From the NCBI GenBank assembly GCA_017577895.1, contig PKQY01000073.1:1-5951 (forward strand): 5,951 nt of DNA. Reading direction: 5' to 3'. Below are positions 1 to 5,951 of this stretch, one piece after another. The position numbers and the translations under genes are program-made. The notes beneath the pieces are model-generated. The model did no database searches. It was given only the letters and a program-made list of their open reading frames with translations, and was not told where the DNA came from. The stretch's first letter is position 1; the number at the start of each line of letters is the position of its first letter. This DNA comes from Bacillota bacterium (lineage in GTDB: Bacteria > Bacillota > Bacilli > ZCTH02-B2).

Positions 1-950
1 GCGATGCATACCGTTCCCCGAAACGAATGGAAGTCCAATGACTTCAGTGCCGGTTCGATGGATTTCAACTGCTGGATGACTTGTTCCCGGTCATGTTGTC
101 CGTTCAGCCAATCAAAGAGCCACTGACCTTCCTGTTGCCGACGTTTTTCTTCCACGTACAACCGCCGCATCAACTCTTGCGCCAAAGCCGTGACGCAGCG
201 ATCCAAAAGCAACGATTCGAATTCGGAGAGTTCATGTTCCGATGAAATAATGGCCAGTTCCGCCCACTTTTGATTGAAGGCCTGTACCGATTTGACGGCC
301 ACCGACACGCCCCGCGCACAGTCCCGGGACTGCTGCAACAACGCCACCATTTTTTCCTTTTTTTCTTCCGTGGCGGGCGGCGGCAAGCAAATGGTCTCGC
401 CTTGTACGGTCCGGTAAACGACCGGCATGCGCAAATAGCGATACAGCAACTGCAATATTTTCGGCAGCGCATCAGTGCTCAGCAGCAACTGGTTCACTTC
501 GCGGGAAAACCGCTCCAGTTGGTCGATCATTTCATAATGTTTGTTGATCAAAGCCCGATGCAAATCGTGGGTCACATCGACATACGGTACTTCATCGGCT
601 TTCTCCCAGATGATGATGGGAAAATGGTGTTGGTTGGCCATATCGATCAAGTCTTGCGGGATTTCTTCAAAATAGTAACCCAACTGGATGCCCAATGCCG
701 AAACGTTTTTGTCGATGAGCTGTTTCAAAAACGACAGGCGCACATCTTCCCGTCCCCAAACGATGCCCGTCGACAACACGAGTTCATGGCCGTGCAGCAA
801 ATCACGCTCCCGGATTTGCGTCACTTCAATGGCATGAACCCACTTGACGATCCGGCCGAGTCCTTGATGGCCGGCAACGACTTTTGCCTTTCGGAAAAGG
901 GGGCGCTGTAATATCTCTTTGACCGTTAACGTATGATAGGCGTCGCTCAC
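1..950 (-). CDS. PucR/CdaR-family transcriptional regulator, N-terminal 316 residues (3' end outside window)
   Basis: Partial gene read leftward from a GTG start at 950; the frame stays open for 316 codons to the window edge, so the C-terminus is missing. Residues about 8-135 look like the PucR N-terminal domain: VKWVHAIEV (35-43) followed by the LVLSTG turn (57-62), then ALGIQLG (85-91) and the IP..LIDMANQHHFPIIIW stretch (97-115). Residues about 136-275 are mostly helical and variable, and FDWLNG (279-284) resembles the short motif that precedes the GGDEF-like region in CdaR-type regulators. Family members are usually about 500-560 residues and end in a helix-turn-helix of the PucR C-terminal type; that part would lie left of this window. 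The GTG start has a strong AGGAGG six bases upstream. The gene is divergent from the transporter operon, so it probably controls it and perhaps itself. The family assignment is confident; the effector and exact targets are unknown. Confidence 0.88.
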   Translation of the reverse strand, partial: MSDAYHTLTVKEILQRPLFRKAKVVAGHQGLGRIVKWVHAIEVTQIRERDLLHGHELVLSTGIVWGREDVRLSFLKQLIDKNVSALGIQLGYYFEEIPQDLIDMANQHHFPIIIWEKADEVPYVDVTHDLHRALINKHYEMIDQLERFSREVNQLLLSTDALPKILQLLYRYLRMPVVYRTVQGETICLPPPATEEKKEKMVALLQQSRDCARGVSVAVKSVQAFNQKWAELAIISSEHELSEFESLLLDRCVTALAQELMRRLYVEEKRRQQEGQWLFDWLNGQHDREQVIQQLKSIEPALKSLDFHSFRGTVCI

Positions 951-956
951 AGGCTC

Positions 957-962
957 CCTCCT
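957..962 (-). promoter_or_regulatory. Ribosome binding site of the PucR-type gene
   Basis: AGGAGG on the - strand, six bases before the GTG at 950. It lies within a longer purine run (GGGAGGAGGGAG) and fixes the non-ATG start of the regulator gene. Confidence 0.8.
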
Positions 963-971
963 CCCAAAATA

Positions 972-1014
972 GACAAAATGTAAAATTATCAGGCCATATC
1001 ATTAACATTTTGAC
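972..1014. repeat. Imperfect inverted repeat in the divergent control region, candidate operator
   Basis: Left arm 972-984 (GACAAAATGTAAA) and right arm 1002-1014 (TTAACATTTTGAC) match at 11 of 13 positions as an inverted repeat, with a 17-base spacer. Arm centres are 30 bases apart, close to three helical turns, which would place two half-sites on the same DNA face. It lies between the start of the divergent regulator and the operon's likely promoter, and its right end overlaps a TTGACA hexamer (1010-1015). This suggests an operator for a dimeric regulator, plausibly the PucR-type protein, but the assignment is inference. The arms are too far apart and too AT-rich to be a good terminator. 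Confidence 0.45.
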
Positions 1015-1048
1015 AAATGGATGAGAAAACTCCTTGTTTTAACATAGG

Positions 1049-1076
1049 TTGTACATTTCGTATTTTACTCTATTAT
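1049..1076 (+). promoter_or_regulatory. Weak candidate sigma-A promoter for the transporter operon
   Basis: TATTAT at 1071-1076 matches five of six bases of the -10 consensus; 16 bases upstream, TTGTAC (1049-1054) is a poor -35 (three of six). No extended -10 TG is present. The better -35 hexamer TTGACA (1010-1015) has no acceptable -10 at 16-18 bases, so it is not used in this call. A weak -35 would fit an activator-dependent promoter, but that is inference. Transcription would start near 1083 and give a leader of about 65 bases. Confidence 0.3.
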
Positions 1077-1112
1077 TATAGCCTTCGGTTTCAAAAAATT
1101 GGAGGGCAAATT

Positions 1113-1126
1113 TGAAAACGCTTTAA
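1113..1126 (+). promoter_or_regulatory. Candidate cre site (CcpA carbon catabolite control)
   Basis: TGAAAACGCTTTAA matches 13 of 14 positions of the Bacillus cre consensus TGWAANCGNTNWCA; the one mismatch is A for C at the second-last position. It sits downstream of the candidate promoter and 20 bases before the binding-protein start codon, a position where bound CcpA usually blocks elongation or initiation. It would put the transporter under glucose repression. Single short matches can arise by chance, so this is a good candidate and not proof. Confidence 0.5.
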
Positions 1127-1146
1127 TTCTAGAACGGGGGGTTGCC

Positions 1147-2406
1147 ATGAAACGAATTCGTTGGTGGTCCATGGTGTTGTTGGGAGTCATGATGGTGGTG
1201 TTGAGTGCCTGTAACAGCCCAACGGCGACAGAAGAGTCGCGGGACTATTTTAAAGTCGGCGTCATCACCTCTTTGTCCGGTTCGGAGGTGTATGGCGGCA
1301 ACGTAACGAAACGGGGTTATGAGATTTGGGCGGAAACCGTCAATGAACAAGGCGGCATTGAAATCGACGGCAAAAAATATCGTGTCGAGTTGGTCTATGC
1401 CGACGACCAAAGCGATCCGACATCAGGAGCCGATGCAGCCGAACGGATGATTACGTCGGAAAAAGTGGACTTCATTCTCGGGCCCTACACCAGCGGTGTG
1501 ACGTTGGCCGTGGCGCCGATTTTAGAAAAGTATAAAGTGCCGATGATTACCGGTTCGGCCGAATCGCCGCTCATTTGGAAAGAACAGTTCAAATACACGT
1601 TTGGCACCATTCCGGCCGTCGATCTGACCGGCAGTTCGCCCATCCGGACATTGGCCCGTGATGTAAATCCGGCGCCAAAAACGATCGCCATCATCGGCGT
1701 CAACGATCCGTTCTCCAAGTCGGTGGCCGAAACCTTCAAATCATCGGCCGAAGAGGCAGGCATGGAAGTCGTAAAATACGACATCGTTCCGGCTGGAACC
1801 GATTTCACGCCGCTCATCAGTGCCATTAAAAAACTGAACCCCGACATTTTGGCGGTGGGCGGTCACGAAAAAGAGCACATGGAAGTCATCAAAGCCTCCA
1901 AATCCCTCGGTTTCATGCCGAAGATCTTTGTCATGCACTACGGCATTACGACGCCCGACTTCATCAAAAACTTGGGCAAAGACGCCGATTACGTCATGGG
2001 TGCCGCCATCTGGACACCGGATCTGAACTACGAAGACCCGTTATTCGGATCCACGGCAGAATATGTCAAGAAATTTACGGAAAAATACGGCACCGCTCCT
2101 GAATATACGGAAGCGGGTTGTACGGCTACCGGTATCGTCTTTACGGCAGCGCTGCAAGCCATTGGCGCCAAACCGCCGTTGTCGGAAGAGGAACGGGAGA
2201 AACTGGTGGAAGCCCTGGAAAACATCGAGGTCAACACCTTGTTCGGTCCTATCTCTTTTGCCACCGAAGGAGCTTGGTATCACAACAATACCGGCTTGCA
2301 ACCGTTGACCATTCAGTTGAAAGATGGGAAACAAATCATTGTCGGGCCGGCCGACGTGCGGGTCCAAGCCCCCACGTATCCGGTACCGCCGATGGAAAGC
2401 CGGTAA
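1147..2406 (+). CDS. HAAT-family ABC transporter substrate-binding lipoprotein
   Basis: A 419-residue extracellular binding protein of the type I periplasmic-binding fold (LivJ/LivK-like, Peripla_BP_6 group). Residues 1-22 are a lipoprotein signal: KRIR, a hydrophobic core, then the lipobox LSAC (19-22), so the mature protein begins at lipid-modified Cys22. The mature fold starts with VGVITSLSG (37-45); GPYTSG (112-117) and the VPMITGSAES segment (131-140) are typical ligand-pocket loops of lobe one, and the second lobe includes AIIGVNDPFS (181-190). ATG 1147 is chosen because GGGGGG (1136-1141) lies five bases upstream and it gives a proper signal peptide; an in-frame TTG at 1099 would add 16 charged residues before it. 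First gene of the operon, followed by a hairpin and the permease genes. The ligand cannot be read from sequence: branched-chain amino acids, amides, urea or another small nitrogen compound are all possible. Confidence 0.93.
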   Translation: MKRIRWWSMVLLGVMMVVLSACNSPTATEESRDYFKVGVITSLSGSEVYGGNVTKRGYEIWAETVNEQGGIEIDGKKYRVELVYADDQSDPTSGADAAERMITSEKVDFILGPYTSGVTLAVAPILEKYKVPMITGSAESPLIWKEQFKYTFGTIPAVDLTGSSPIRTLARDVNPAPKTIAIIGVNDPFSKSVAETFKSSAEEAGMEVVKYDIVPAGTDFTPLISAIKKLNPDILAVGGHEKEHMEVIKASKSLGFMPKIFVMHYGITTPDFIKNLGKDADYVMGAAIWTPDLNYEDPLFGSTAEYVKKFTEKYGTAPEYTEAGCTATGIVFTAALQAIGAKPPLSEEEREKLVEALENIEVNTLFGPISFATEGAWYHNNTGLQPLTIQLKDGKQIIVGPADVRVQAPTYPVPPMESR

Positions 2407-2417
2407 TCAGCACTGAC

Positions 2418-2451
2418 GCGGCAACCATCGCCGAACTGTGATGGTTGCCGT
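2418..2451 (+). terminator. Intercistronic hairpin after the binding-protein gene (attenuating terminator or mRNA-stabilising stem)
   Basis: Perfect 11-bp inverted repeat: CGGCAACCATC at 2419-2429 pairs with 2440-2450. A G-U pair and a C-G pair extend it inward to leave a six-base loop (2432-2437), and an outer G-U pair is possible at 2418/2451. It begins 12 bases after the TAA of the binding-protein gene and ends 45 bases before the permease start. The downstream sequence (TCTCCATCCTTGTCC) is pyrimidine-rich but lacks a run of T, so full termination is unlikely. Such stems often let a binding protein be made in excess over its membrane partners, by partial termination or by protecting the upstream mRNA from 3' decay. 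Confidence 0.7.
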
Positions 2452-2479
2452 CTCCATCCTTGTCCATTGCACGCCATCG

Positions 2480-2488
2480 AAAGGGGTG
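2480..2488 (+). promoter_or_regulatory. Ribosome binding site deciding the TTG start of the LivH-type permease
   Basis: AAAGGGGTG, close to AAGGAGGTG, lies seven bases before the TTG at 2496. It supports that start over the in-frame TTG at 2445, which lies inside the hairpin stem, has no purine-rich site and would add a polar 17-residue extension. Confidence 0.65.
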
Positions 2489-2495
2489 TTATCCG

Positions 2496-3368
2496 TTGGA
2501 TTTATTGCTGCAAACATTGATCAACGGTTTGCTCATCGGCGGCATTTTCATTATGGTGGCCGTCGGATTTTCACTGGCCTTTGGCGTCTTGCATATCATC
2601 GATTTCGCCGTCGGTGAATGGATCATGTTGGGAGCGTTTACTGCCTTTTGGTTGCACCACTTTTGGCACATCGACCCCATCCTGTTATTACCGGTCGTGT
2701 TCGTCATCTTTACCGTCACCGGATATCTCCTTTATCCCGTCTTGAAACAAGTCATCGATCAAAAACATCGCAATGCCGCATTGATGGCCCTGGCCTTCAC
2801 CTTTGGATTGTCCATCTTCATGCGGGGATCCGCCCTTTCGCTGTGGGGATTCAACAACCGAAATTTAATCACGTTTCTTTCCGAAGAAAGTTGGCCGCTG
2901 TTCGGAGTGACATTGCCAGCGTTGCGGGTGGCGGCCACCGTGTTCGCTCTTGCAGTGACAGCCGTTTTTATTTTGTTCTTGTACAAGAGTAAAGTCGGCC
3001 TGGCCATTCGCGCCGCGGCGGAAAACCGGACCATCGCCGGTTTGATGGGCATCGACGGTCACCACATCGCCCGTCTCGTCTACGCCATTTATGCGGGTTT
3101 GACCGGAATGGCCGGCATTTTCATCGGCGCCATTTTCTCCGTCAACCCCGAAATGGGACTCCGTTACACCGTCTTTGCCTTCTTCGTCGTCGTCGTAGGC
3201 GGATTGGGATCGCTGGCCGGTGCCATCGTTGCAGGATTTTTGCTGGGAATCATCATCAGTTTTGGTTCCGTTTATTTAGGCGGGTCTTATATTTTGCTGG
3301 TCTTGTTCTTTATCTTGTATATCATCTTGCTGTTCTTTCCGAAAGGAATCTTGCGTAAAGGGTGGTAA
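2496..3368 (+). CDS. livH: HAAT-family ABC transporter permease, LivH type
   Basis: A 290-residue integral membrane protein, the usual length for LivH, forming half of the import channel with the LivM-type partner. About eight membrane segments are visible, near residues 5-27, 30-54, 62-84, 94-112, 140-163, 192-215, 224-251 and 262-283. SLAFGVLHIIDFAVGEWIMLGAF (26-48) matches the conserved N-terminal block of LivH proteins. GLAIRAAAENRTIAGLMGID (168-187) is the cytoplasmic EAA-like loop that contacts an ATPase, and GGLGSLAGAIVAGFLLG (235-251) is the conserved C-terminal helix pair. Start is TTG 2496, based on the AAAGGGGTG site and the agreement of the N-terminus with the family. Its stop TAA (3366-3368) is five bases before the LivM start. 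The liv symbol denotes family, not proven leucine transport. Confidence 0.92.
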   Translation: MDLLLQTLINGLLIGGIFIMVAVGFSLAFGVLHIIDFAVGEWIMLGAFTAFWLHHFWHIDPILLLPVVFVIFTVTGYLLYPVLKQVIDQKHRNAALMALAFTFGLSIFMRGSALSLWGFNNRNLITFLSEESWPLFGVTLPALRVAATVFALAVTAVFILFLYKSKVGLAIRAAAENRTIAGLMGIDGHHIARLVYAIYAGLTGMAGIFIGAIFSVNPEMGLRYTVFAFFVVVVGGLGSLAGAIVAGFLLGIIISFGSVYLGGSYILLVLFFILYIILLFFPKGILRKGW

Positions 3369-3373
3369 CTTTC

Positions 3374-4363
3374 ATGGGTCGATTGAACATCCGGCTCCAA
3401 AAAGGACAATGGCTGCTGCTCATCCTGCTCGTCTTTCTTCTCATCGTCCCGTTCCTGCTTTCCTCGTTTTGGTTGCGCATCGTCACCGGCTTGCTCATGT
3501 GGATTGGACTGGCCCTCAGTTGGAACATGATTGGCGGATACATGGGGTATGTCAGCTTTGGACACGGTGCCTTTTTCGGTCTCGGTGCCTACTTGACGGC
3601 CCTGCTCATGGGAAAATTGGACTTTCCCTTCTTCCCGGCCATGCTGACAGCCGGCTTGTTGACTTACGTATTCGCCTGGCTGGTCGGTTATCCGACGTTG
3701 CGCCTGAGCGGCACCTACTTTGCCATTGGCACATGGTGTTTTGCGGAAATGATGCGGCAGTTGGTGCTCGTCTTGGACATTACCGGGGGTCCAGAAGGGC
3801 TGCGCTTGAAACCGTACCTCAACGAAACGTTTTTTTATTTCGTCATGCTGGCATTGGCCCTGTTCGTAGCCATCTTTTCCTATGTGACCTTTGACCGCAG
3901 TCATTATGGATTGAAAGTCAAGGCAGTTCGCGAGGAAGAAACGGCAGCTTCGACCCTAGGTTTAAACATTGTCCAGATCAAGACGCAAGTGTTTGCCGTC
4001 AGTGCCTTTTTCCCCGGTCTCATCGGCGGCGCCTACGCCTACTGGATTACGTACATCCATCCGGACAGCGTGCTAGGCCCCCTCATTTCCGACCAAATGG
4101 TCATCATGGTCTTGCTCGGAGGCATCGCTACACTGGTCGGCCCGATAATCGGTGCCGTCATCTTATACATTGGCAACCGCATCTTGTGGGTGCTTTGGGG
4201 CGACAGCCCAGCTTACCTCGTCATTCTAGGCATAGCCATTATGATCGTTATTTTGTTCTTGCCGCAAGGGTTAGTCAGCCTGTGGCGCGGACGGAAAAAA
4301 ACTGTCCCTGGGAAACCGGCGGCCAGCGCGCTCCAAAATGCGGCGGAAACGAAACAGGTTTGA
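3374..4363 (+). CDS. livM: HAAT-family ABC transporter permease, LivM type
   Basis: A 329-residue membrane protein that pairs with the LivH-type permease. The family block GYMGYVSFGHGAFFGLGAY is at 55-73, TGGPEGLR at 137-144, the EAA-like coupling loop GLKVKAVREEETAASTLGLN at 179-198, and LLGGIATLVGPIIGA at 247-261. Around nine to ten hydrophobic segments are visible, beginning with a long one at 13-30. The tail from about 304 is hydrophilic and basic, then Ala/Lys rich, and should be cytoplasmic. ATG 3374 is chosen because AAAGGGTGG, which overlaps the end and stop codon region of livH (3357-3365), lies eight bases upstream; a GTG at 3362 in the same frame would overlap livH and sit inside that ribosome site. 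The close spacing suggests translational coupling with livH. Confidence 0.92.
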   Translation: MGRLNIRLQKGQWLLLILLVFLLIVPFLLSSFWLRIVTGLLMWIGLALSWNMIGGYMGYVSFGHGAFFGLGAYLTALLMGKLDFPFFPAMLTAGLLTYVFAWLVGYPTLRLSGTYFAIGTWCFAEMMRQLVLVLDITGGPEGLRLKPYLNETFFYFVMLALALFVAIFSYVTFDRSHYGLKVKAVREEETAASTLGLNIVQIKTQVFAVSAFFPGLIGGAYAYWITYIHPDSVLGPLISDQMVIMVLLGGIATLVGPIIGAVILYIGNRILWVLWGDSPAYLVILGIAIMIVILFLPQGLVSLWRGRKKTVPGKPAASALQNAAETKQV

Positions 4364-4393
4364 CGAGCCGTGGATGAAAGGACGGGTTGGGAC

Positions 4394-5116
4394 ATGCACG
4401 AGACTTTGCTATCCATCGACAAACTCACCCATTCTTTTGGCGGATTGAAAGCGATTTCGAATTTTCGCCTGCACGTCCGGCGAGGACAAGTGTACGGCGT
4501 CATCGGCCCCAACGGCGCGGGGAAAACGACGTTGTTCAATCTCATCACCGGCCTTTACCGGCCGACGGAGGGGCGGATCGTCTTCGACGGCCATGACATT
4601 ACCGGAAAAAAGCCTCACGAAATTAACCGGCTGGGAATTGCCCGGACGTTTCAAAACTTGCGGTTGTTCTCCGACTTGACTGTCCGTGAAAACATTGTAG
4701 TCGGAACGTTGTCCCATAAACGGGTCGACCAGCAGATGATCGACGAATTGCTCGAACTGGTCGGATTGACCCAACGACAAACCGAACAGGCCAAAAATTT
4801 GCCGTACGGTCTGCAACGCAAACTGGAAATCGCCCGGGCTTTGGCGACATCGCCGAAACTGCTCTTGCTGGACGAACCGGCCGCTGGCATGAACCCGCAG
4901 GAAGTATTGAATCTCGTTGAACTCATCCGCACCATCAAGGATCGCTTTCAACTGACCGTCATCTTGATCGAACACCAGATGCGGTTGGTGGAGGCTATTT
5001 GTGAACGCATCACGGTCATGAGTTTCGGACAAGTGCTGGCGGAAGGCACCGTTCAGGAGATTCAAAACGATCCGACGGTCATTAAAGCCTACTTAGGTGA
5101 AGGAGAGTTGGGATGA
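4394..5116 (+). CDS. livG: HAAT-family ABC transporter ATPase, LivG type
   Basis: A 240-residue cytoplasmic ATPase that powers the importer as a partner of the LivF-type subunit. Walker A GPNGAGKT at 38-45, Q-loop TFQNLRLF (85-92, Gln87), signature region LPYGLQRKLEIARAL (136-150), Walker B LLLLDEP (156-162), D-loop AAGMNP (163-168) and switch His194 (LIEHQM). The signature starts LPYG where general ABC proteins have LSGG; this is common in LivG. AAGMNP and the C-terminal GTVQEI..DP.VI.AYLG are also LivG marks. Between Q-loop and signature it lacks the roughly 20-residue helical insert seen in many LivG proteins. The start is less sure: ATG 4394 has AAAGGA 11 bases upstream (4377-4382); an in-frame GTG at 4370 would add eight residues but has a poorer ribosome site. 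The 3' end overlaps the next gene by four bases. Confidence 0.94.
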   Translation: MHETLLSIDKLTHSFGGLKAISNFRLHVRRGQVYGVIGPNGAGKTTLFNLITGLYRPTEGRIVFDGHDITGKKPHEINRLGIARTFQNLRLFSDLTVRENIVVGTLSHKRVDQQMIDELLELVGLTQRQTEQAKNLPYGLQRKLEIARALATSPKLLLLDEPAAGMNPQEVLNLVELIRTIKDRFQLTVILIEHQMRLVEAICERITVMSFGQVLAEGTVQEIQNDPTVIKAYLGEGELG

Positions 5117-5826
5117 TGGACATCCTGTTGCAGGTGGAAGATTTGGTCGTCAACTACGGAGGCATCAAAGCGCTGCAAGGCATTTCCATCAAGGTTCATC
5201 CCGGTGAAATCGTCACCATTATCGGGGCCAACGGCGCCGGAAAATCCAGTTTGTTGCGGGCCATCTCCGGCATGGTTACCCCTCATCAAGGAAAGATCAC
5301 GTTTAAAAACCAAGATATCAGCCGGATGAAATCCCACGAAATCGCCCGTCTCGGCATCTCCCACGTCCCGGAAGGCCGGGGCGTGTTTGCCAAGATGACC
5401 GTAGAAGAAAACTTAATGGTCGCCACGTATGCCCGCAAAGATTCAGCCGTCATCGACGACTTGCGGCACGTTTACCAATTGTTTCCGCGGCTGGAGGAAC
5501 GAAAAAAACAGGCCGCCGGGACGCTTTCCGGCGGCGAACAGCAAATGTTGGCCATTGGCCGGGCGTTGATGAGCGGGGCGGACACGTTGTTGCTGGATGA
5601 GCCGTCCATGGGACTGGCTCCCCTCATCGTTCAGGAAATTTTCTCCATTATCCGGACCATTAATCAAGAAGGCAAAACGATCATCTTGGTGGAACAAAAC
5701 GCCACACAAGCATTGAAGTTGGCCAACCGGGCCTACATCCTGGAGACGGGAAAAATCACTCTGGAAGGTCCTGCGCAAGAGTTGCTGAACAATGCCGACG
5801 TAAAGAAAGCGTATTTGGGCGGTTGA
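5113..5826 (+). CDS. livF: HAAT-family ABC transporter ATPase, LivF type
   Basis: A 237-residue cytoplasmic ATPase, the usual length for LivF. Walker A GANGAGKS at 38-45, HVPEGRGVF (84-92) in place of a Gln-containing Q-loop, signature LSGGEQQ at 138-144, Walker B TLLLDEP (158-164), D-loop SMGLAP (165-170), and VEQN (193-196) where most ABC ATPases carry the switch His. The Glu in the Q-loop and the Gln in VEQN are typical of LivF rather than damage. ATG 5113 overlaps the livG stop as ATGA, with AAGGAG (5100-5105) seven bases upstream, so the two ATPases should be translationally coupled and made in equal amounts. A second ATG directly follows at 5116 and could also serve. Last secure gene of the operon. 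Confidence 0.95.
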   Translation: MMDILLQVEDLVVNYGGIKALQGISIKVHPGEIVTIIGANGAGKSSLLRAISGMVTPHQGKITFKNQDISRMKSHEIARLGISHVPEGRGVFAKMTVEENLMVATYARKDSAVIDDLRHVYQLFPRLEERKKQAAGTLSGGEQQMLAIGRALMSGADTLLLDEPSMGLAPLIVQEIFSIIRTINQEGKTIILVEQNATQALKLANRAYILETGKITLEGPAQELLNNADVKKAYLGG

Positions 5827-5951
5827 AGATTAGACAAACTGTCAAAAATTCAACATCACGATTTTTACGTTTCAATATTTCTAAAAACCTTCTCCCGTTT
5901 TTAAAATCAGTAGATAAATGGAGGAATTGTTTCCGCTTGTAAAATTTCCGC
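5827..5951. other. AT-rich tail after the operon; no secure gene or terminator
   Basis: The stretch has two AT-rich inverted repeats: 5844-5849 with 5861-5866 (A/T pairs only) and 5882-5888 with 5897-5903 (TAAAAAC/GTTTTTA, one G-C pair, eight-base loop). Neither is followed by a T-run on the + strand, so neither is a convincing terminator. An ATG at 5918 opens a frame beginning MEELFPLVKFP that stays open to the edge, but it has no purine-rich site in front, and the GGAGG nearby (5920-5924) lies inside it. On the - strand, a frame entering from the right edge ends in TGA at 5907-5909 and could be the end of a convergent gene. The evidence does not choose between these. Confidence 0.4.

Noticed and set aside
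270..911. A 213-codon open frame on the + strand opposite the regulator gene
   Set aside because: Its product resembles no family and is rich in His, Gln and Arg as expected for the antisense of a coding region. The - strand frame has clear PucR-domain motifs and a strong ribosome site.
1010..1015. Perfect TTGACA as the -35 of the operon promoter
   Set aside because: Bases 1031-1040, where a -10 would fall with a 16-18 base spacer, read TCCTTGTTTT and have no acceptable TATAAT match. The hexamer is better explained as part of the inverted-repeat arm.
985..1016. A - strand promoter with TTGTCA (1016-1011) and GATAAT (990-985) for the regulator
   Set aside because: Both hexamers match five of six bases, but the spacer is 20 bases, too long for a normal sigma-A promoter. 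It is kept only as a possibility for a regulator-dependent promoter.
3287..3904. A 205-codon - strand open frame across the livH-livM junction
   Set aside because: It lies opposite well-supported membrane protein genes, and its product is low-complexity polar (Gln, Glu, Lys, His), typical of an antisense shadow of hydrophobic coding sequence.
5196..5826. Missing switch His and Q-loop Gln in the LivF-type ATPase as signs of an inactive subunit
   Set aside because: VEQN and VPEGR at these places are usual in LivF proteins; Walker A, signature and Walker B are intact, so the subunit looks normal.
5882..5903. TAAAAAC/GTTTTTA inverted repeat as the operon terminator
   Set aside because: The seven-pair stem has a single G-C pair and is followed by AAATCAG on the + strand rather than a T-run, so it is too weak for a rho-independent terminator.

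Overview
The window holds one compact hydrophobic/branched-chain amino acid type (HAAT, Liv-type) ABC importer operon on the + strand and, divergent from it, the 5' two-thirds of a PucR/CdaR-type regulator gene on the - strand that runs off the left edge. Strong GGAGG-like ribosome binding sites, use of GTG and TTG starts, a typical Gram-positive lipoprotein signal and a candidate CcpA (cre) box all point to a Bacillota genome, most likely Bacillales, with roughly balanced GC in genes and AT-rich intergenic DNA. I cannot name the genus from sequence alone.

Layout: 1-950 (-) PucR-family regulator, 316 codons visible, C-terminal part outside the window. 951-1146 is a 196-bp divergent control region with an imperfect inverted repeat (972-984/1002-1014), a weak promoter candidate, an orphan GGAGG and a 13/14 match to the cre consensus (1113-1126). 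1147-2406 (+) is a lipoprotein substrate-binding protein. 2407-2495 contains a strong intercistronic hairpin (2419-2450). Then follow two permeases (2496-3368 and 3374-4363) and two ATPases (4394-5116 and 5113-5826; ATGA overlap). 5827-5951 is an AT-rich tail with no convincing terminator and no secure gene.

Together the five + strand genes make a complete importer: the lipid-anchored binding protein captures the substrate outside the membrane, the LivH- and LivM-type permeases form the channel, and the LivG- and LivF-type ATPases drive it. The substrate is not fixed by sequence: this family carries branched-chain amino acids but also urea, short amides and other small nitrogen compounds. The divergent PucR-type regulator, a family often tied to nitrogen-compound catabolism, makes local control likely and keeps a non-leucine substrate open. 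I do not see a clearly new system here; the points of interest are regulatory: the inverted repeat, the cre-like box and the hairpin separating the binding-protein cistron from the transporter cistrons.
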